Shown: positions 13,661-25,100, numbered from the stretch's first letter. The stretch: DNA of 64,000 nucleotides from Adiantum capillus-veneris (GCA_014529385.2 CM043953.1:108756549-108820548), one strand, 5' to 3'. Translations and numbers: made by a program. Notes: generated from the letters alone by a model not told the origin.

Positions 13661-13887
13661 TGTTGGAATTAGGGTTGCAGAGAAGCACACACAGCTTGGA
13701 GAAGACGAAGGAAGCTCAAGGCACACAATAGAGAGTGTATTACTTAGTGTGCAATGGAAAGATTGATAGCCCTAGAGTGATGGGCGTATATACAATGCAC
13801 GGGGGAAAAAACCTCCTAAAGAGGGAAAAAATGCCCCGGCGGTCCTAGTGTGTTCACACACATCACTACCACATGTATATGGTAAAA
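13661..13887 (-). repeat. Element B 5' LTR
   Basis: 227 bp. In the element's sense its first bases read TTTTACC rather than TGTTACC, because of one C-to-A change on the plus strand at 13886. The TSD AATCT follows directly at 13888-13892. Confidence 0.95.
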
Positions 13888-14969
13888 AATCTGCATCAAC
13901 TGACATGCAGGCATCATGGACAGCAGGATTGTAAGTGCACTCTGCACTAAAAGCCCATTCTGCATCAACATCAGCATTACAGTCTTCTTTTACAAAAGAC
14001 TCAACAATGGCTGCATTTGTAGTGGAACCAGCATTTGCAGTGGAACCACCCTCTTTCTTCTTAGCCTCTTTGGCCTTCAACTTACAACACTGCTTAATAA
14101 AGTGATCATTAGCTTTACAATAATGGCAATGCATCTTATTTTTGTCCTTATCACCAGAATTGCCAGACGAAGTCCAGTAGAAGCATTGGGAACAGAAGTT
14201 TGCCACTCGCAGCAGAACCATAAGAAGTGGCTACATTGCTGTTACCACCCTTTCTTTGAGAAGCAATAAAAGCATGTTCAATTGCACGTTGTCTAGTCCC
14301 GTTTTTTCTGGAAAGTGACTCTTGCAACAGCAATGTGCATAATGCATCAAACTTGACAACTTCTAGATTTCCTTGGGTCATAAGTCTCCAAGTACTAGCA
14401 AAAGTCTGGTAAGAATCTGGTAAGGCATCAAGAACAGTTTGCACAAGGGAACTGTCTGAAATGACTTCACCTGCAGAAATAAGTTTCTCATTGATATCCT
14501 TGACACTAGCAAGAAAAGTGTCCATATCATATTCCTCATGCATAATCTTCGACTCCAGCTCTTTACGCAGCAAAGCAATTTTAAACTCATTGCGGCTTGC
14601 ATAAAGACCTGCTAGAATATCCCAAGCCTGTTTTGTAGATTTTGTTGAACAAATGTGAGGAACAATGGTGTGCTTCACAGACAACACAATCAATGCATGA
14701 GCCTGCACATCCTTTACATCCCAATGAGCTTGTTCTACCGTAGGCAAAAAAACTCTAATAGCATCAATCCTTGCAGCAAGACCTGCAACATCCTCAACAT
14801 CGCCTACATCCTCAGAACCAGGATGTACATCAATGCCCTGCACAATATTCCATACGCCCTTTGACACAAGAACGTGTTGCATCATATAAGCCCACATAGG
14901 GTAATTGTCCCCATCCAACCTGTCCTCAACAGCAAACATCTTGAACACATCTGTGTTGTTGTCAGCCAT
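13888..14969 (-). pseudogene. Element A gag and start of protease region (broken)
   Basis: The start is the ATG at 14969-14967 (MADNNTDVFKMFAVEDRLDG). The Gag capsid-like part runs to about 14230 with conserved words such as MWAYMMQHVLVSKGVW, QAWDILAGLYASRNE and VLDALPDSYQTFASTW. A frameshift near 14170-14230 separates it from the CCHC knuckle (CHYCKANDHFIKQC, near 14130) and the linker up to the B insertion at 13888. The reading resumes across B at 8738, where the protease motif begins. An upstream in-frame Met near 15032 is not used because A, B and I share the MADNN start. Confidence 0.92.
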
Positions 14970-15296
14970 GGTAAATGCTGAACCTGATGTGAAAACTTCC
15001 CAAAAAGAGGAGAAACGGAGCGGGAAAAACACGTGCTATATAGCACAAACCGTGGAAGATTGTAAGGCACCTGTTATGCAGAAAACGGCACTGACAAAAA
15101 TTATGCACAAAATGACAAAATCGCCGGTGCAGACCTGCCTGTAGTGGAAACAGAGGCCGAAATGAGCCCGAATAAAAAATCTGAGCCCGAAATATTTGTC
15201 GACCTGCAACTGCTTGCCAAACCTCACTGAAAATCAGAGAAAGTGAGCAGGCATGTGCTGGAGCAGCTTGCGATTAAGCCCGGGAGGATGCAACCT

Positions 15297-15308
15297 GCTC
15301 TAATACCA
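15297..15308 (-). promoter_or_regulatory. Element A primer binding site (one change)
   Basis: Reads TGGTATTAGAGC in the element's sense, three bases from the LTR. It matches initiator-Met tRNA complementarity except for one C-to-T change. The same variant occurs in copia I and chromovirus G. Confidence 0.88.
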
Positions 15309-15311
15309 ATT

Positions 15312-15538
15312 TGTTGGAATTAGGGTTGCAGAGAAACACACACAGCTTGGAGAAGACGAAGGAAGCTCAAGGAACACAATAGAGAGTGTGTTACTTAGTG
15401 TGCAATGGAAAGATAGATAGCCCTATAATGATGGGCGTATATACAATGCTCGGGGGGAAAAACCTCCTAAAGAGGGAAAAAATGCCCCGGCGGTCCTAGT
15501 GTGTTCACACACATCACTACCACATGTATATGGTAACA
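15312..15538 (-). repeat. Element A 5' LTR
   Basis: 227 bp, same ends as the 3' LTR. Differences from it include GGAACAC/GGCACAC and CTATAATG/CTAGAGTG plus the one-base indel. It abuts the imperfect TSD ATGAA (15539-15543). Confidence 0.95.
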
Positions 15539-15543
15539 ATGAA

Positions 15544-16077
15544 GGCATGGTAGTAGCTCTATATTGTACATTGGGGAACAATCGATATATATATATAAGA
15601 CCTGTTAATTTCATTTTGGGTCTCTTAGATCTCTAGATGTTAGACTCTTGAACTCTTAGCTCTTAGATGCTTAATCGATCAATTGTGCTTGTATCATTCT
15701 GAGTTGGAACCACTCTCAATCTGGCAACGTCTTTAGTTCAATGTATTTATGAACCTTGTATCTAAATTTGAACCAATTTTGTATAGTTATAATCTAAAAT
15801 AGATTTGGAGTTGTCAGTGTTCCTATAATCTAAACTTGTTCAATTATTGAGCACAATTCAGTATTCTCTTTTGATATATGAAGTTTGTTCCTTTCATTTT
15901 CTATCTAGTGCCCAACTCGTCTAAATTACACTTTGTTTGATTCTATGCCATCTGTTCATCTAGTATCCAAATATCTGAATCATTAACCAGTTTTGACGAG
16001 TTCATCTAATACTCAAATTTCCTATCAATCACTCTGAGGATAACTATGGAATAGATGTCAAGTCCCAGTTCATTCCA
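15544..16077 (+). repeat. Element J LTR remnant (gypsy type)
   Basis: The stretch has an LTR-like layout: a TATATATATATAAG box near 15584-15598, then about 480 bp of T-rich sequence ending CATTCCA at 16077, followed at once by TTTTGGCGATCA. The same end-plus-PBS pattern occurs at 42818, and H's LTR also ends ATTCCA. Element A seems to have inserted in this LTR, so its upstream part would lie left of 5248. The 5' boundary was not found. Confidence 0.5.
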
Positions 16078-16080
16078 TTT

Positions 16081-16089
16081 TGGCGATCA
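16081..16089 (+). promoter_or_regulatory. Probable primer binding site of element J
   Basis: TGGCGATCA, four bases after the inferred LTR end. The same word follows the inferred LTR end of K at 42822-42830. The matching tRNA was not assigned. Confidence 0.45.
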
Positions 16090-16099
16090 TGATCGTCAG

Positions 16100-19064
16100 C
16101 TAAAGCTCTTGATAGAACCAGTCTCCCAAGTTGGGACTCAAGGCTAGTAAGCCGACCACAATGCTTGTACACCATTCACCCAGAGGTAGGAGAGCCACTA
16201 GAACGGTTGCTGAGGAGTATCATATTAGTGCTATTGCAGAAGGGTCAAAGCAATATTCTAGTGATCATCAGCCGCGCTCTCAGGGTGAGGGAACAAAGTT
16301 GGGCCTAGGCATTAAAGAGGCTAAACATCATAGAGCTTCAAGGCACTCTGAGTATTCGAGAAGAGCACGTTCACATAGGTCTGAAAGACACTTTGAAACA
16401 TTTGACAGACATTCAAGAATTGCTCGCAATTCCTCCAGGAAAGGCAAAGCCAAAGTCACCACTGACACCAGTGATTTAGGGAGGCGCAAGCATAGACATT
16501 TGAAATTGATGACAAAACATCGCAAGGAAAAAGAGCCTAAAACAATGACGTAGACAAAAACTGATTACCATGTCAAACCCAGCCATCAAGAGACAAAAAT
16601 TGATTATCATGGAAAACCCAAACATCGAAAGAAAACCAATGACCTAAAGATAGCATATTGAACATTCAAAGGCAGCAGAAAGGATAATCTGATGTCTATA
16701 TACAAGCCTTTGAACAATACATTGACCTTAAGCACATTGATAAAGATGACTGGATAGAGTACTTCCCTTAGACGTTAAAGGATGCAGGTAGAAAGTGGCG
16801 CTATCATTATTGAGTGTTTAAGCTGAATAACTTGCAGTAAAGAAAACCTTTATTCTTGAGTACAACGAGAACAAAGGAGATGAAGAAATCCTCTGTGAGT
16901 TAGACAAGATACAATAGGATAAACTGTGAGTAAGGAGCTATTTAGAGAAAAGAGCTCACTAAACATTTACATGAGCCACCATCTGAGAAAAGGATGAGAG
17001 CATGGTTTTTGAGTGGGTTCAAGAGCAAGAAGTTAAGGGAGCAAGAAGTACTAGCTTCAACCAAAAAAATTACAATGACTTAGTTCAAAGAGCTTTCAGA
17101 GGATACATCATCAAGCTCTAGTTCAGATGACAACAAGCACTTTGAAGAACCACTCAAAACCAAGAAGAAAGGAGCCTAGACAAAGAAAATTAAAGAATTG
17201 TTAAGATAGATCTCTGAGATCTCAAAGACCAGACCTTCACTTGGAAAGGGAGAAACCTGGTGTGTCAGATGCAAATCCAACCAATGTCCAACTGATGAAT
17301 GCATTATACATAATGTAAAGCTTATGTTCATGTGTGGAATAACTGCAAAATAAGGATACATCACTTTAAGGAAGGAAAAATGTATTATTCATTGCACTGA
17401 CGAACCTTGAACCTGTTAAGTAAGAACAAGTTGCTAAGAACCCAAGCAATGGAGCCAGTACCAGTGGAATGGTTGGGAGACGAAGATACTAGAATTTTGC
17501 CAGTGCAAACAGAGGAAGAAGAGACTTTACCAGCATGAATTTCAATTGCTATACATGTGGGAAGTAAGGGCACTTTTTAGTGAAATGTCCTGGGAATATG
17601 AAGGCTTAAGTGATCGAGGAAAAGATGGCAAAGCTAGTACTAGTGCGTGTGATCACTAGGAGCTTTGTTGTTGTCATCAACAAAATCCAAGAGGAGCCAG
17701 CAGACAGTTAGCTCAAGGAGTGAGACGAGAGCCAAAAGTGGGAAAAGCAAAGGGTTGTGTGGAAACCTAAAGGAAAAGCCAAGAAGGTAGAGGAGTAGCA
17801 AGAGCAAAGGGTTTTGTCTACTCAAATCAATTAGGATCTAGAGCGAAGAAAGATAAAGATATGAGAGTGCTCAAAGTCTCAATCCATTCAAGATGTTTGC
17901 CAATAGCTTTAGTTGCCTAGATAGTAGAAATCTGGAAGATTGATTCTAGTGTGCAGAATCTTGAGAAGACAACAAATATTCCAACGATTAGTTTTGATAT
18001 GAAGAATTTTGAGAAGGAAGTTTTGCAAGTCAAAGATGACTTGGAAAATGCTTATAAAACGGGTCTGAAAATTAAAAAATGTTCGAAAAGAATAATCTGA
18101 TTTTCCATAAAAAGGATCCAACAGCAAGGAAGTAGAGAAGAACAACACAAACATGGCACTGCAATGATAGCTACTTTGAAGGAAGATCGTCTAGTTCAGA
18201 TTCAAGTTTTGGAAATGAGAAGGATGAAAGTTATGTGAAAGCATGTGAATGCATCTAGAAGCTCACAACAGAACTAGATGACATAAAAAAGGATCTACTT
18301 GAGACAAACAGATTTATCACAAAACAAGGGCAGAGAGAGTTTGAAGCCATGGTAGTAAGCTGGTCAAATATTAAGGATGATGATGTGCCAATCATCTAGA
18401 TTGAATACAAAGTCCAAAAGTATTGGGAATTGCTGTCAAGAGTAATTGTGGATGGAGGTGCCGATGTAAATATACTTGGTGAACACTTCAGAAAAACACT
18501 AGGGAATACTGAGATGAAGCCTGCACCATTCAGAATTAAAATGGTGGTAGATCAACAAATTTGTGCAAGCTATTGGAATGGTGGAGAATCTCCAATTCAA
18601 GGCTGATTCGAAAGAGTTAAAGACAAGCTTTCTTGTGACAAACGTACCCCGGGGCAGTCACTTATCAAAAGACCCCTATATCACGTGCGTTCAAGAGGTA
18701 ATTAATAATACCCCAATATACATACTATACTTACACTGTGAGCCTATTTAAAAAACCCCCACCCCCCTCTGTATGTATACATTTTTATACATTTTGGTCT
18801 TTTAATAATCCTCTCCGGTTAACTCACGTGATATCATACACATTCTAAAAAGTGACCGCCCTGGGAAACCTACAAGACGCTTATAGTATGTTGCTAAGAA
18901 GACCGCAAATAAGGAGTGCAAGGGCCGTACACAATTATGCCAGCCAAACACTCACTATACAAGGGCCAAATAGGAGAATTCATATCCAAATGAATAATAT
19001 CAAAATATGGATGAAAGCAATGCGACCTGAACAACTAGTCGAAAGTACGGCACGAGGAAGATAG
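16100..19064 (+). pseudogene. Element J gag-protease remnant (Ty3/gypsy, heavily decayed)
   Basis: Plus-strand retroelement remains with many stops and shifts. A basic Ser/Arg/His-rich N-terminal frame (16131-16553) is followed by a Gag-like stretch (YIQAFEQYIDL..KDDWIEYF near 16690-16770), a CCHC knuckle near 17540-17585 (CYTCGK, stop, GHFLVKC) and an aspartic protease (VDGGADVNILGEHF near 18450-18490) with the DGGA form of the active site. The protease is cut by the insertion at 18647-18865 and resumes with DAYSMLLRRP..AVHNYASQTLTIQGP to 19064. This pattern resembles Tat-type gypsy proteases. RT, RNase H and integrase were not found before the copia LTR at 19383. Confidence 0.7.
18647..18865. 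mobile_element. MITE-like non-autonomous DNA transposon in the J protease
   Basis: 219 bp with imperfect terminal inverted repeats. The left end begins CCCCGGGGCAGTCACTT; the right end, reverse-complemented, begins CCCAGGGCGGTCACTT. A second inverted match, ATATCACGTG, lies further in on both sides. The flanks are AAACGTA (18640-18646) and AAACCTA (18866-18872), a probable 7-bp TSD with one mismatch. Removing the insert and one TSD copy joins two halves of the J protease reading (..FLVTNV, then QDAYSMLLRRP), which supports the borders. No coding capacity. The superfamily was not assigned. Confidence 0.82.
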
Positions 19065-19382
19065 AAAGGATGTTGGCCTCCATGAATATATTCCCCATTG
19101 TTGAGATTGTAAACATAGTCCTTTTACCTTTTAAAAAGGGCTCAAGAGTAGCAAAAAGAGTACCCTGAGAACTTTACCGAACTAAACCAAGGGGAAAGAC
19201 CAATAAATCTAAATGGAATAGCTTCAAAGGAAACTGCAAACGAGACAAATGGGACGATTAGTTCTTCATAAATGCAAGCAATGTACTTTTGATTGATATG
19301 TCAGGTTGTTCCTTCAAGAATACACGGTTTATGAATACTGATTGAATTTACCTATTTGTCTCTTGATTTTACGTAGGGCATC
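19065..19382. other. Unassigned continuation of decayed element J
   Basis: About 320 bp between the last recognisable J protease frame and the copia C LTR. A short frame (MLASMNIFPIVEIVN) follows, but no motif is recognisable. Confidence 0.35.
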
Positions 19383-19594
19383 TGTTACCATATGCATGTG
19401 GTAGTGATGTGTGTGAACACACTTAGGACCGCCGGGGCATTTTTTCCCTCACTAGGAGGTGTGCATAGTATATATGCCCATCATACTAGGGCTATCTATC
19501 TTTCCATTGCACACTAAGTAATATACTCTCTGCTGTGTACCTTGAGCTTCCTTTGTTCTCTCCAAGATGTGTGTGTTTTCTTGCAACCCTAATT
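19383..19594 (+). repeat. Element C 5' LTR
   Basis: Starts TGTTACCATATGCATGTGG and ends CCCTAATT. The terminal CCAACA seen in sister copies is missing, so the PBS follows immediately. There is a TATATAT stretch near 19470. Confidence 0.92.
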
Positions 19595-19606
19595 TGGTAT
19601 CAGAGC
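19595..19606 (+). promoter_or_regulatory. Element C primer binding site
   Basis: TGGTATCAGAGC, complementary to initiator-Met tRNA and identical to B. Confidence 0.92.
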
Positions 19607-19715
19607 AGGTTGCATCCTCCCGAGCTTAGTCGCCAATAGCTCCAGCACATTCCTGCTCACTTTTCCAAATTCAGTGAGCTTTGGTGAGCATTCACAGGTC
19701 GACAAAAATTTCGGG

Positions 19716-20100
19716 CCTATTACTGATGCAGATGTACATGATGTACTTGATGAGGAAAGGGCTGAAAATGAGCAGGCTAGAGGTATGCCAAAATGGCAGG
19801 TGCATACAATGTGTGATTGTCAATTGGATGCACCTTTGTCTAGTCGTACTTATTCAGGCTCTTGCCATGCATCTTATGCATCAGATTGTTATGCTTTGTC
19901 TATGTCTAGCTTACATGATGTTGAGGAACCTCTGTCCCTTGATGAAGCATAAAATTGAGAAAATTGAATGGCTGCCATCATGCAATCAAAATATGATGCA
20001 CTTATAGAAAATGACACATGGTCTTGGAAAAAAGGCCATTGGTACGAAGTGGGTTTACAAGTTGAAACGCAAGCCGGATGGTGAGATTGATCGCTATAAG
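19716..20100 (+). pseudogene. Element C integrase-RT linker remnant
   Basis: After the leader, the sequence jumps at a CCT microhomology (19716-19718) straight to the linker coding (ITDADVHDVLDEERAENEQ) downstream of integrase, so gag, protease and integrase are lost. The linker reads with two stops near 19950-19965, then MAAIMQSKYDALIENDTW, and a further shift before the RT start. It is cut at 20100 by element D within the RT segment that reads RHKARLVAKG in sister copies. Confidence 0.85.
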
Positions 20101-20967
20101 TGTAATGGAAATGGCCTATGCACTTTGAAAGTAGTGGAATTAGAAAATTCGGTGAAGCACTTTTGAGAGATTACTTTGTGATCATAGCGGGTGAACTTAA
20201 TTGATGATAGCAGCATAAACATGGTACTTAGTTAACTTGGCATGAACAATACTTTTGCAAGAGAGAGAGTTTAGAGAACATGACAATAGTTGAGGACCAG
20301 ATTCATATGGAGTTGGTCCCCCCTCCAATAGGCATTTGTATTATAGTTTCTCCCATCAAGAGAGACTTGGTACAATACAATCTTTGTGTTCCTTGTGACC
20401 TAGGTGATGCAATGAAGATGGAAAGCTTCATGCATCACAAGCATAGTATAAACTTTGTAGAAAGCATTAACTATCCCAAGCCTCAGTCCCAAGGCCTCAA
20501 ACACCTTCGAAGGTGGAGAGAGCTAGTGGGGAATGAGGATAGGGAAGAGGAGGAAGAAACATTCCATAGGAGAAAGAAATAATTCCTCACTTATCATCAC
20601 TCTTCTTGCTACATACATAATAGCATAGTAATGAAGATGGAGAAGATGGCAAGATTAAGCATTGAAGCATGGCTCTTGGTTGGATTTGCATTCCATAGCC
20701 AAGAGTGTTGGTGTAGGCTCTCAGTTCTCACAAGCTTGGAGAAGGAGGTGGAGTTCCTCAACTTTCACCAAGTGAGAATGGCTCCAAAAAATGAGTGTGT
20801 GTGTGTGTGTGGTGTATATCCCCCTAGCACCCCCCTTGCTTGCTTGGGGCGAGTTGCAACTTTTCCACATGCTGAAAGCTCATTGGACCCCTCTCCCCCT
20901 AGCCAATCACATGCAACATGCAGTCAAGTACATGGGTAGTCTTTTGACAAGTGTCCTCCTTACCCCT

Positions 20968-20968
<1 letters not shown>

Positions 20969-21014
<46 letters not shown>
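20969..21014. repeat. (AG)23 microsatellite in D 3' LTR
   Basis: The partner LTR has only about eight AG units at the same place (about 38119-38135), so this tract has changed length since insertion. Confidence 0.92.
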
Positions 21015-21018
<4 letters not shown>

Positions 21019-21419
21019 AAAATATTTACATATTTGTTGGATGGAACTAGAAGCTCATTGGACCCCTCTTTAGCCCAACCAATAGCATTCAAGCATACCA
21101 TGTGGTTAAGCTTAGTGAGAGTCTGATATGTGTCCCATGTGCCCTTTTAGAAAAGGGGTGCCCTTTCGGTGAGTGGAAGGTTAGGTCAAAGATTCCCCTA
21201 GCTTTGGGACTTTCATGCATAGGAAGATTCTCAAGAAACTTCCTCATTAAGTTTGTAGGGTCTCTTTTTGACTCAAGCAACTTCCTCATTAAGTTTGTTG
21301 GGTCTCTTTTTGACTCAAGCACCTTACCCCCCATGCATAGGAAGCTTCTGAAGCACCTTCCTCATTAAGGATGACAAGTACCTCAAGTACCTTAGTCATC
21401 AAGCATGAAAAGCATCTTA

Positions 21420-21594
21420 GGTGGAGTTCCCACCTCAAGCTCAGCCCTAGCTTACCTAAGGTCAAAGGCAAGTTTAGGTCAGGTTCCCACCTCAAGCTCA
21501 GCCCTAGCTCTAGCTTGCCTAAGGTCAAAGGTAACTTTAGGTCGGGTTCCTACCTCAAGCTCAGCCCTAGCTTGCCTAAGTTCAAAGGACTTTT
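21420..21594. repeat. Three-unit minisatellite in D 3' LTR
   Basis: Three tandem units of about 57-63 bp, each containing CACCTCAAGCTCAGCCCTAG (or TACCTC) and CCTAAGGTCAAAGG. The same array is in the other D LTR at 38566-38732. Confidence 0.9.
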
Positions 21595-21840
21595 AACACT
21601 AACCATTGAAGGTCTTTAATGAAGCTAACCCTAAGGTCTTTTAAGCTCCATTAGTTAACCTTGCTCTTTGACAGACCATCTCTCATTTGGGCCCCTTTAT
21701 CATTGGCCCCGTGTTGAGATAGACCCGTAAGCACATGTCTATATTCTAACCCTTGTTTGCGTTTATTATCCCACATTAAATAATCAATTTAATACGAGAA
21801 AATCATTTGGGTTGGTTAGATATTAGATTTAGTGACATTA

Positions 21841-21850
21841 CCTCTCTCTT
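21841..21850 (-). promoter_or_regulatory. Element D polypurine tract
   Basis: AAGAGAGAGG in the element's sense, three bases (TAA) from the LTR start TGTCACT. Element F has the same tract and spacing. Confidence 0.8.
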
Positions 21851-22195
21851 GAAATCATAGTCGTCCTCGATTATGAGGTAAAAGAGAGAAATCCATAGTC
21901 ATTAGTCAATTTGTCTTACCGGGTAGAGGATCCCCTTTTTACCCTACGACATCATTCCAAGATGGATGACTAATCCATTTGGTGCTTGGGAGACATAGCT
22001 GCCGTAACCATGTCTGCTCTTTAGTGCATTTCATCCTCCCAAGTAGAGTGACAAATTCTACATGGTGTTTGAGAGAGGTCGTAATCCCAAACATGATTCT
22101 TAGTATGCATACTACTTAAATTTGTGCACAATACAGAGAGAATTAGTCTTATAAGACAAAAACATTGATCATTTAAAAGAGACATGTACATTTGC
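21851..22195 (-). other. Element D 3' untranslated region
   Basis: About 345 bp between the end of the chromodomain-like reading and the PPT. The matching region in F is 45763-46105 and is clearly similar (for example AGTCGTCCTCGA, CCAAGATGGATGACTAATCC). No coding signal. Confidence 0.75.
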
Positions 22196-25100
22196 TTACT
22201 CTAATGTAGCATTGTAAGCGTTGACAAGGTTCATACTATCCTTAAGCTGGATTCCTTGCATCCATCTAGCATCTTCAAAAGGATAATTTTTGAACTTAAT
22301 AAGATACCGTCGGATAATCTTACCATGTCGTAGTACCTTGTCTTCATGCCGAAGGATAGCTTCCGGTTGTAGTACCTCTTCTTGATCTTCGATTTCGGGA
22401 GGGTCTTCAATAATTGGTTCATTTGGAGGCTCTCCTTTGTCGAGCTTGAGTAGGCTCACATGAAAAGCATTGTGTATGAGCCAATGGTTAGGCAAATTGA
22501 GTTGATAAGCCACCTCATTGATTGGCTTCAAAATTTGAAAAGGACCATAGTATCTTTTTGCTAGTTTAGCATAATTCTTTTGATGGCCCGTAGGATTTTT
22601 GCCCATCATTTGCCTCAATCGAGTCTTAGGAAACTTAAGTAAGACCCAATCATTTTCTTTGAACATTAAGGCCCTTCTGTTCTTGTCAGCAGTAGCTTTT
22701 TGCCTTAGTTGGGAGATGGATATAGCCTCTTTAATCTTTTGAAAAGATGCTTGCAGGTCATGGCTATACTCATCGGCAGCCAAGATCTTCCCATGTACTT
22801 TAAGTAGCAAGGGACTTTTAGGTTTTCTCTCTATAATCTCAAAAGGCATATTTCCCGTAGTAGTATGGACAGTATTATTGTACGCATACTCTACAAGGGG
22901 TATGTACTTCTCCCATTGTGAGCATTGATCTACTTCTGTAACATAAGTCTTTAGTAGATCGAGTATCGTAAGATTGGCTAGCTCGTTTTGGCCATCCGTT
23001 TGTGGGTGATAGACCGAAGAGAAATTCAATCTTGTACCTAGATTTCAAAGAGACCTTTCCAGAAATGACTAGTCATTCTAGGATCTCTATCTGACACGAT
23101 GGATGTTGGCAATCCATAGTGTTTGAAAATCTGAGACATAAAGAGGGTTGCCATTTGATATGCCTTAATAGTCATTTTCACAGGAATAAAGTGTGCTTAC
23201 TTCCTAAACCTGTCAACTATTCTCCATATTCTCGTATTCCCATGGATAGACTTGGGTAATCCAAAGATAAAATCCATGGATATACTCTCCCATGGTGAAT
23301 TAGGGATTGGCAATGGCTGGAGTAATCCAGGTTGCTTCCCTCTATCATACTTGGTCTTTTGGCATACCACACATTTTAAAACATACTCTTGTATGTCTAC
23401 TTTCATGGTAGGCCAATAGAAATACAAAAGGTGCTTTTCCCATAGAAGTATGGATAGTATTATTATATGCATACTCTACAAGAGGTAAGTTTTTTTTCCA
23501 TTGTGAACGTTGATCTACTTCTGTAACATAGGTCTTTAGTAGATCAAGAATCGTAAGATTGGCTATCTCACTTTGGCCATCCGTTTGGGGATGATAGGCC
23601 GAAGAGAAATTCAATCTTGTACCTAGATTTTTGAAGAGACTTTTCTAGAAATTACTGGTCATTCTAGGATCTCTATCTGACACGATGGATGTTGGCAATC
23701 CATGGTGTTTGAAAATTTGGGATATAAAGAGAGTTGCCATTTGGTGTGCCTTAATAGTCTTCTTGACAGGGATAAAGTGTGCTTGCTTGTTAAACCTGTC
23801 GACTATTGTCCATATTCCCGTATTCCCATGGATAGACTTGGGCAATCCAAAGATAAAATCCATGGATATACTCTCCCATGGTGAATTAGGAATTGGCAAT
23901 GGTTGGAGTAATCCAGGTTACTTCCCTCTATCGTACTTGGTCTTTTGGCATCCCACACATTTTGAAACATACTCTTGTATGTCCACTTTCATGGTAGGCC
24001 AATAAAAGTATGTCTCTACTCCTCGAAGAGTAGGTTGAATGCCTCTATGTCCCGCATAGGGAGGAGCATGGGATTCATACATGACTTTTTCACGAAGGCA
24101 GTGGGTAACACATAGCCTATTTCCATGGAGAAGATAACCATCCTGCAAGGTGAATGGCTCCTCTTTCTTCTCCGAAGCAAGGGCTGACATTATGTCTTTA
24201 AAGTCAGGGTCAGTAGCATACTCATCTATCATAAAAGATAGATCATTGTGAGTTGCTATTGACACATCATTAACTTTTGGTCGTCGTGAAAGTGCATCAG
24301 CCACTTGATTGTGCTACCAGCAATGTGAGCAATGTGCAAATTAAATTGCGAAAGAGACTTTGCCCACCTCATTTGTTTGTCGAAAAGCTTTGTTTGCGTC
24401 ATGAAGTACTTAAGACTTTGATGGTTTTTTCGTAAAATGAATGGAGTCCCCAATAGATAGTGCTTCCATGTGTCTAGGGCATGTAGAACAGCTAACAGCT
24501 CTTTCTCATAAATGCCTAAGACCCATTCATCCGTGTTGAGCCTTCGGATCTCATATGCTATGGAAAGCCCTTTTGAAGCAAGACTGCTCCAAGGAAATCA
24601 CCACAAGCATCACATTGGACCTCAAATGGCTTTGAGAGGTCCGGAAGCATAAGGATTGGTTGCGAGGTAAGCTTCTCTTTGAGCTTGTCAAAAGCACTTT
24701 GCTCCTTAGTAGTCCATGAATACTTAACGTTTTTCTTTGTTAAGTCGTGTAATGGTCCTGCTATTTGAGAGAATTTTGCTATGATGCATCTATAGTATGC
24801 ACACATACCAATAAAGCTTCTTAGCTCATGTGGATTCCTTGGATTAGGCCATGCTTTTATTACCTCCAACTTTGATGGATCCATACGGATACCATCTCGA
24901 GAGATAATATGACCTAAGTATTGAATCTCTTGAAGGAAAAATTCGCTTTTCTTTTGATTGAGATAAAGCTTATTCTCCCTTAATGCTTGAAAAATCACTT
25001 GGAGATGTTGCTTGTGCTCCTCCAAGGAATTGGAGTAGATGATGATATCATCAAAGAACACTCCAGTGAATTTGCGGTAGGGTCTAAAAATTTTCTCCAT

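Larger units (their letters stand above)
8739..13887 (-). mobile_element. Element B: Ty1/copia LTR retrotransposon nested in A
   Basis: Complete 5149-bp copia element of the same family and orientation as A, inserted at A's protease-coding start. The TSD AATCT is exact: 8734-8738 and 13888-13892. The LTRs (8739-8965 and 13661-13887) differ at about three positions, fewer than A's pair, as expected for a later insertion. PBS, PPT and all copia domains are present, but gag-pol has several breaks. Confidence 0.97.
5248..15538 (-). mobile_element. Element A: Ty1/copia LTR retrotransposon, interrupted by element B
   Basis: Minus-strand copia element with both LTRs, PBS and PPT. Without B it is about 5.14 kb, a normal copia length. 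The flanking 5-mers are ACGAA (5243-5247) and ATGAA (15539-15543), a TSD with one mismatch. The order in the coding sense is 5' LTR (15312-15538), PBS, gag, protease, integrase, RT, RNase H, PPT, 3' LTR (5248-5473), which is the copia order (integrase before RT). The LTRs differ by about four substitutions and one indel in 226 bp. Several stops and frameshifts make it inactive as it stands. Confidence 0.95.
20101..21837 (-). repeat. Element D 3' LTR
   Basis: 1737 bp. It contains a GT tract near 20797-20812, an (AG)23 tract (20969-21014), tandem blocks built on CTTCCTCATTAAGTTTGT (about 21230-21330) and a 57-63 bp minisatellite (21420-21594). Length differences from the partner LTR lie mostly in these repeats. 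The open frame at 20280-20582 is also present in the other LTR and is not considered a gene. Confidence 0.93.

Noticed and set aside
14970-15032. Upstream Met of the A gag frame (MFFPLRFSS...)
   Set aside because: A, B and I share MADNN as the start; the upstream part is leader sequence that happens to be open.
22231-22422. Short minus-strand frame overlapping D's integrase end, with a twin at 46141-46332 in F
   Set aside because: Shadow of the chromodomain-like reading in another frame; conserved only because D and F are related.
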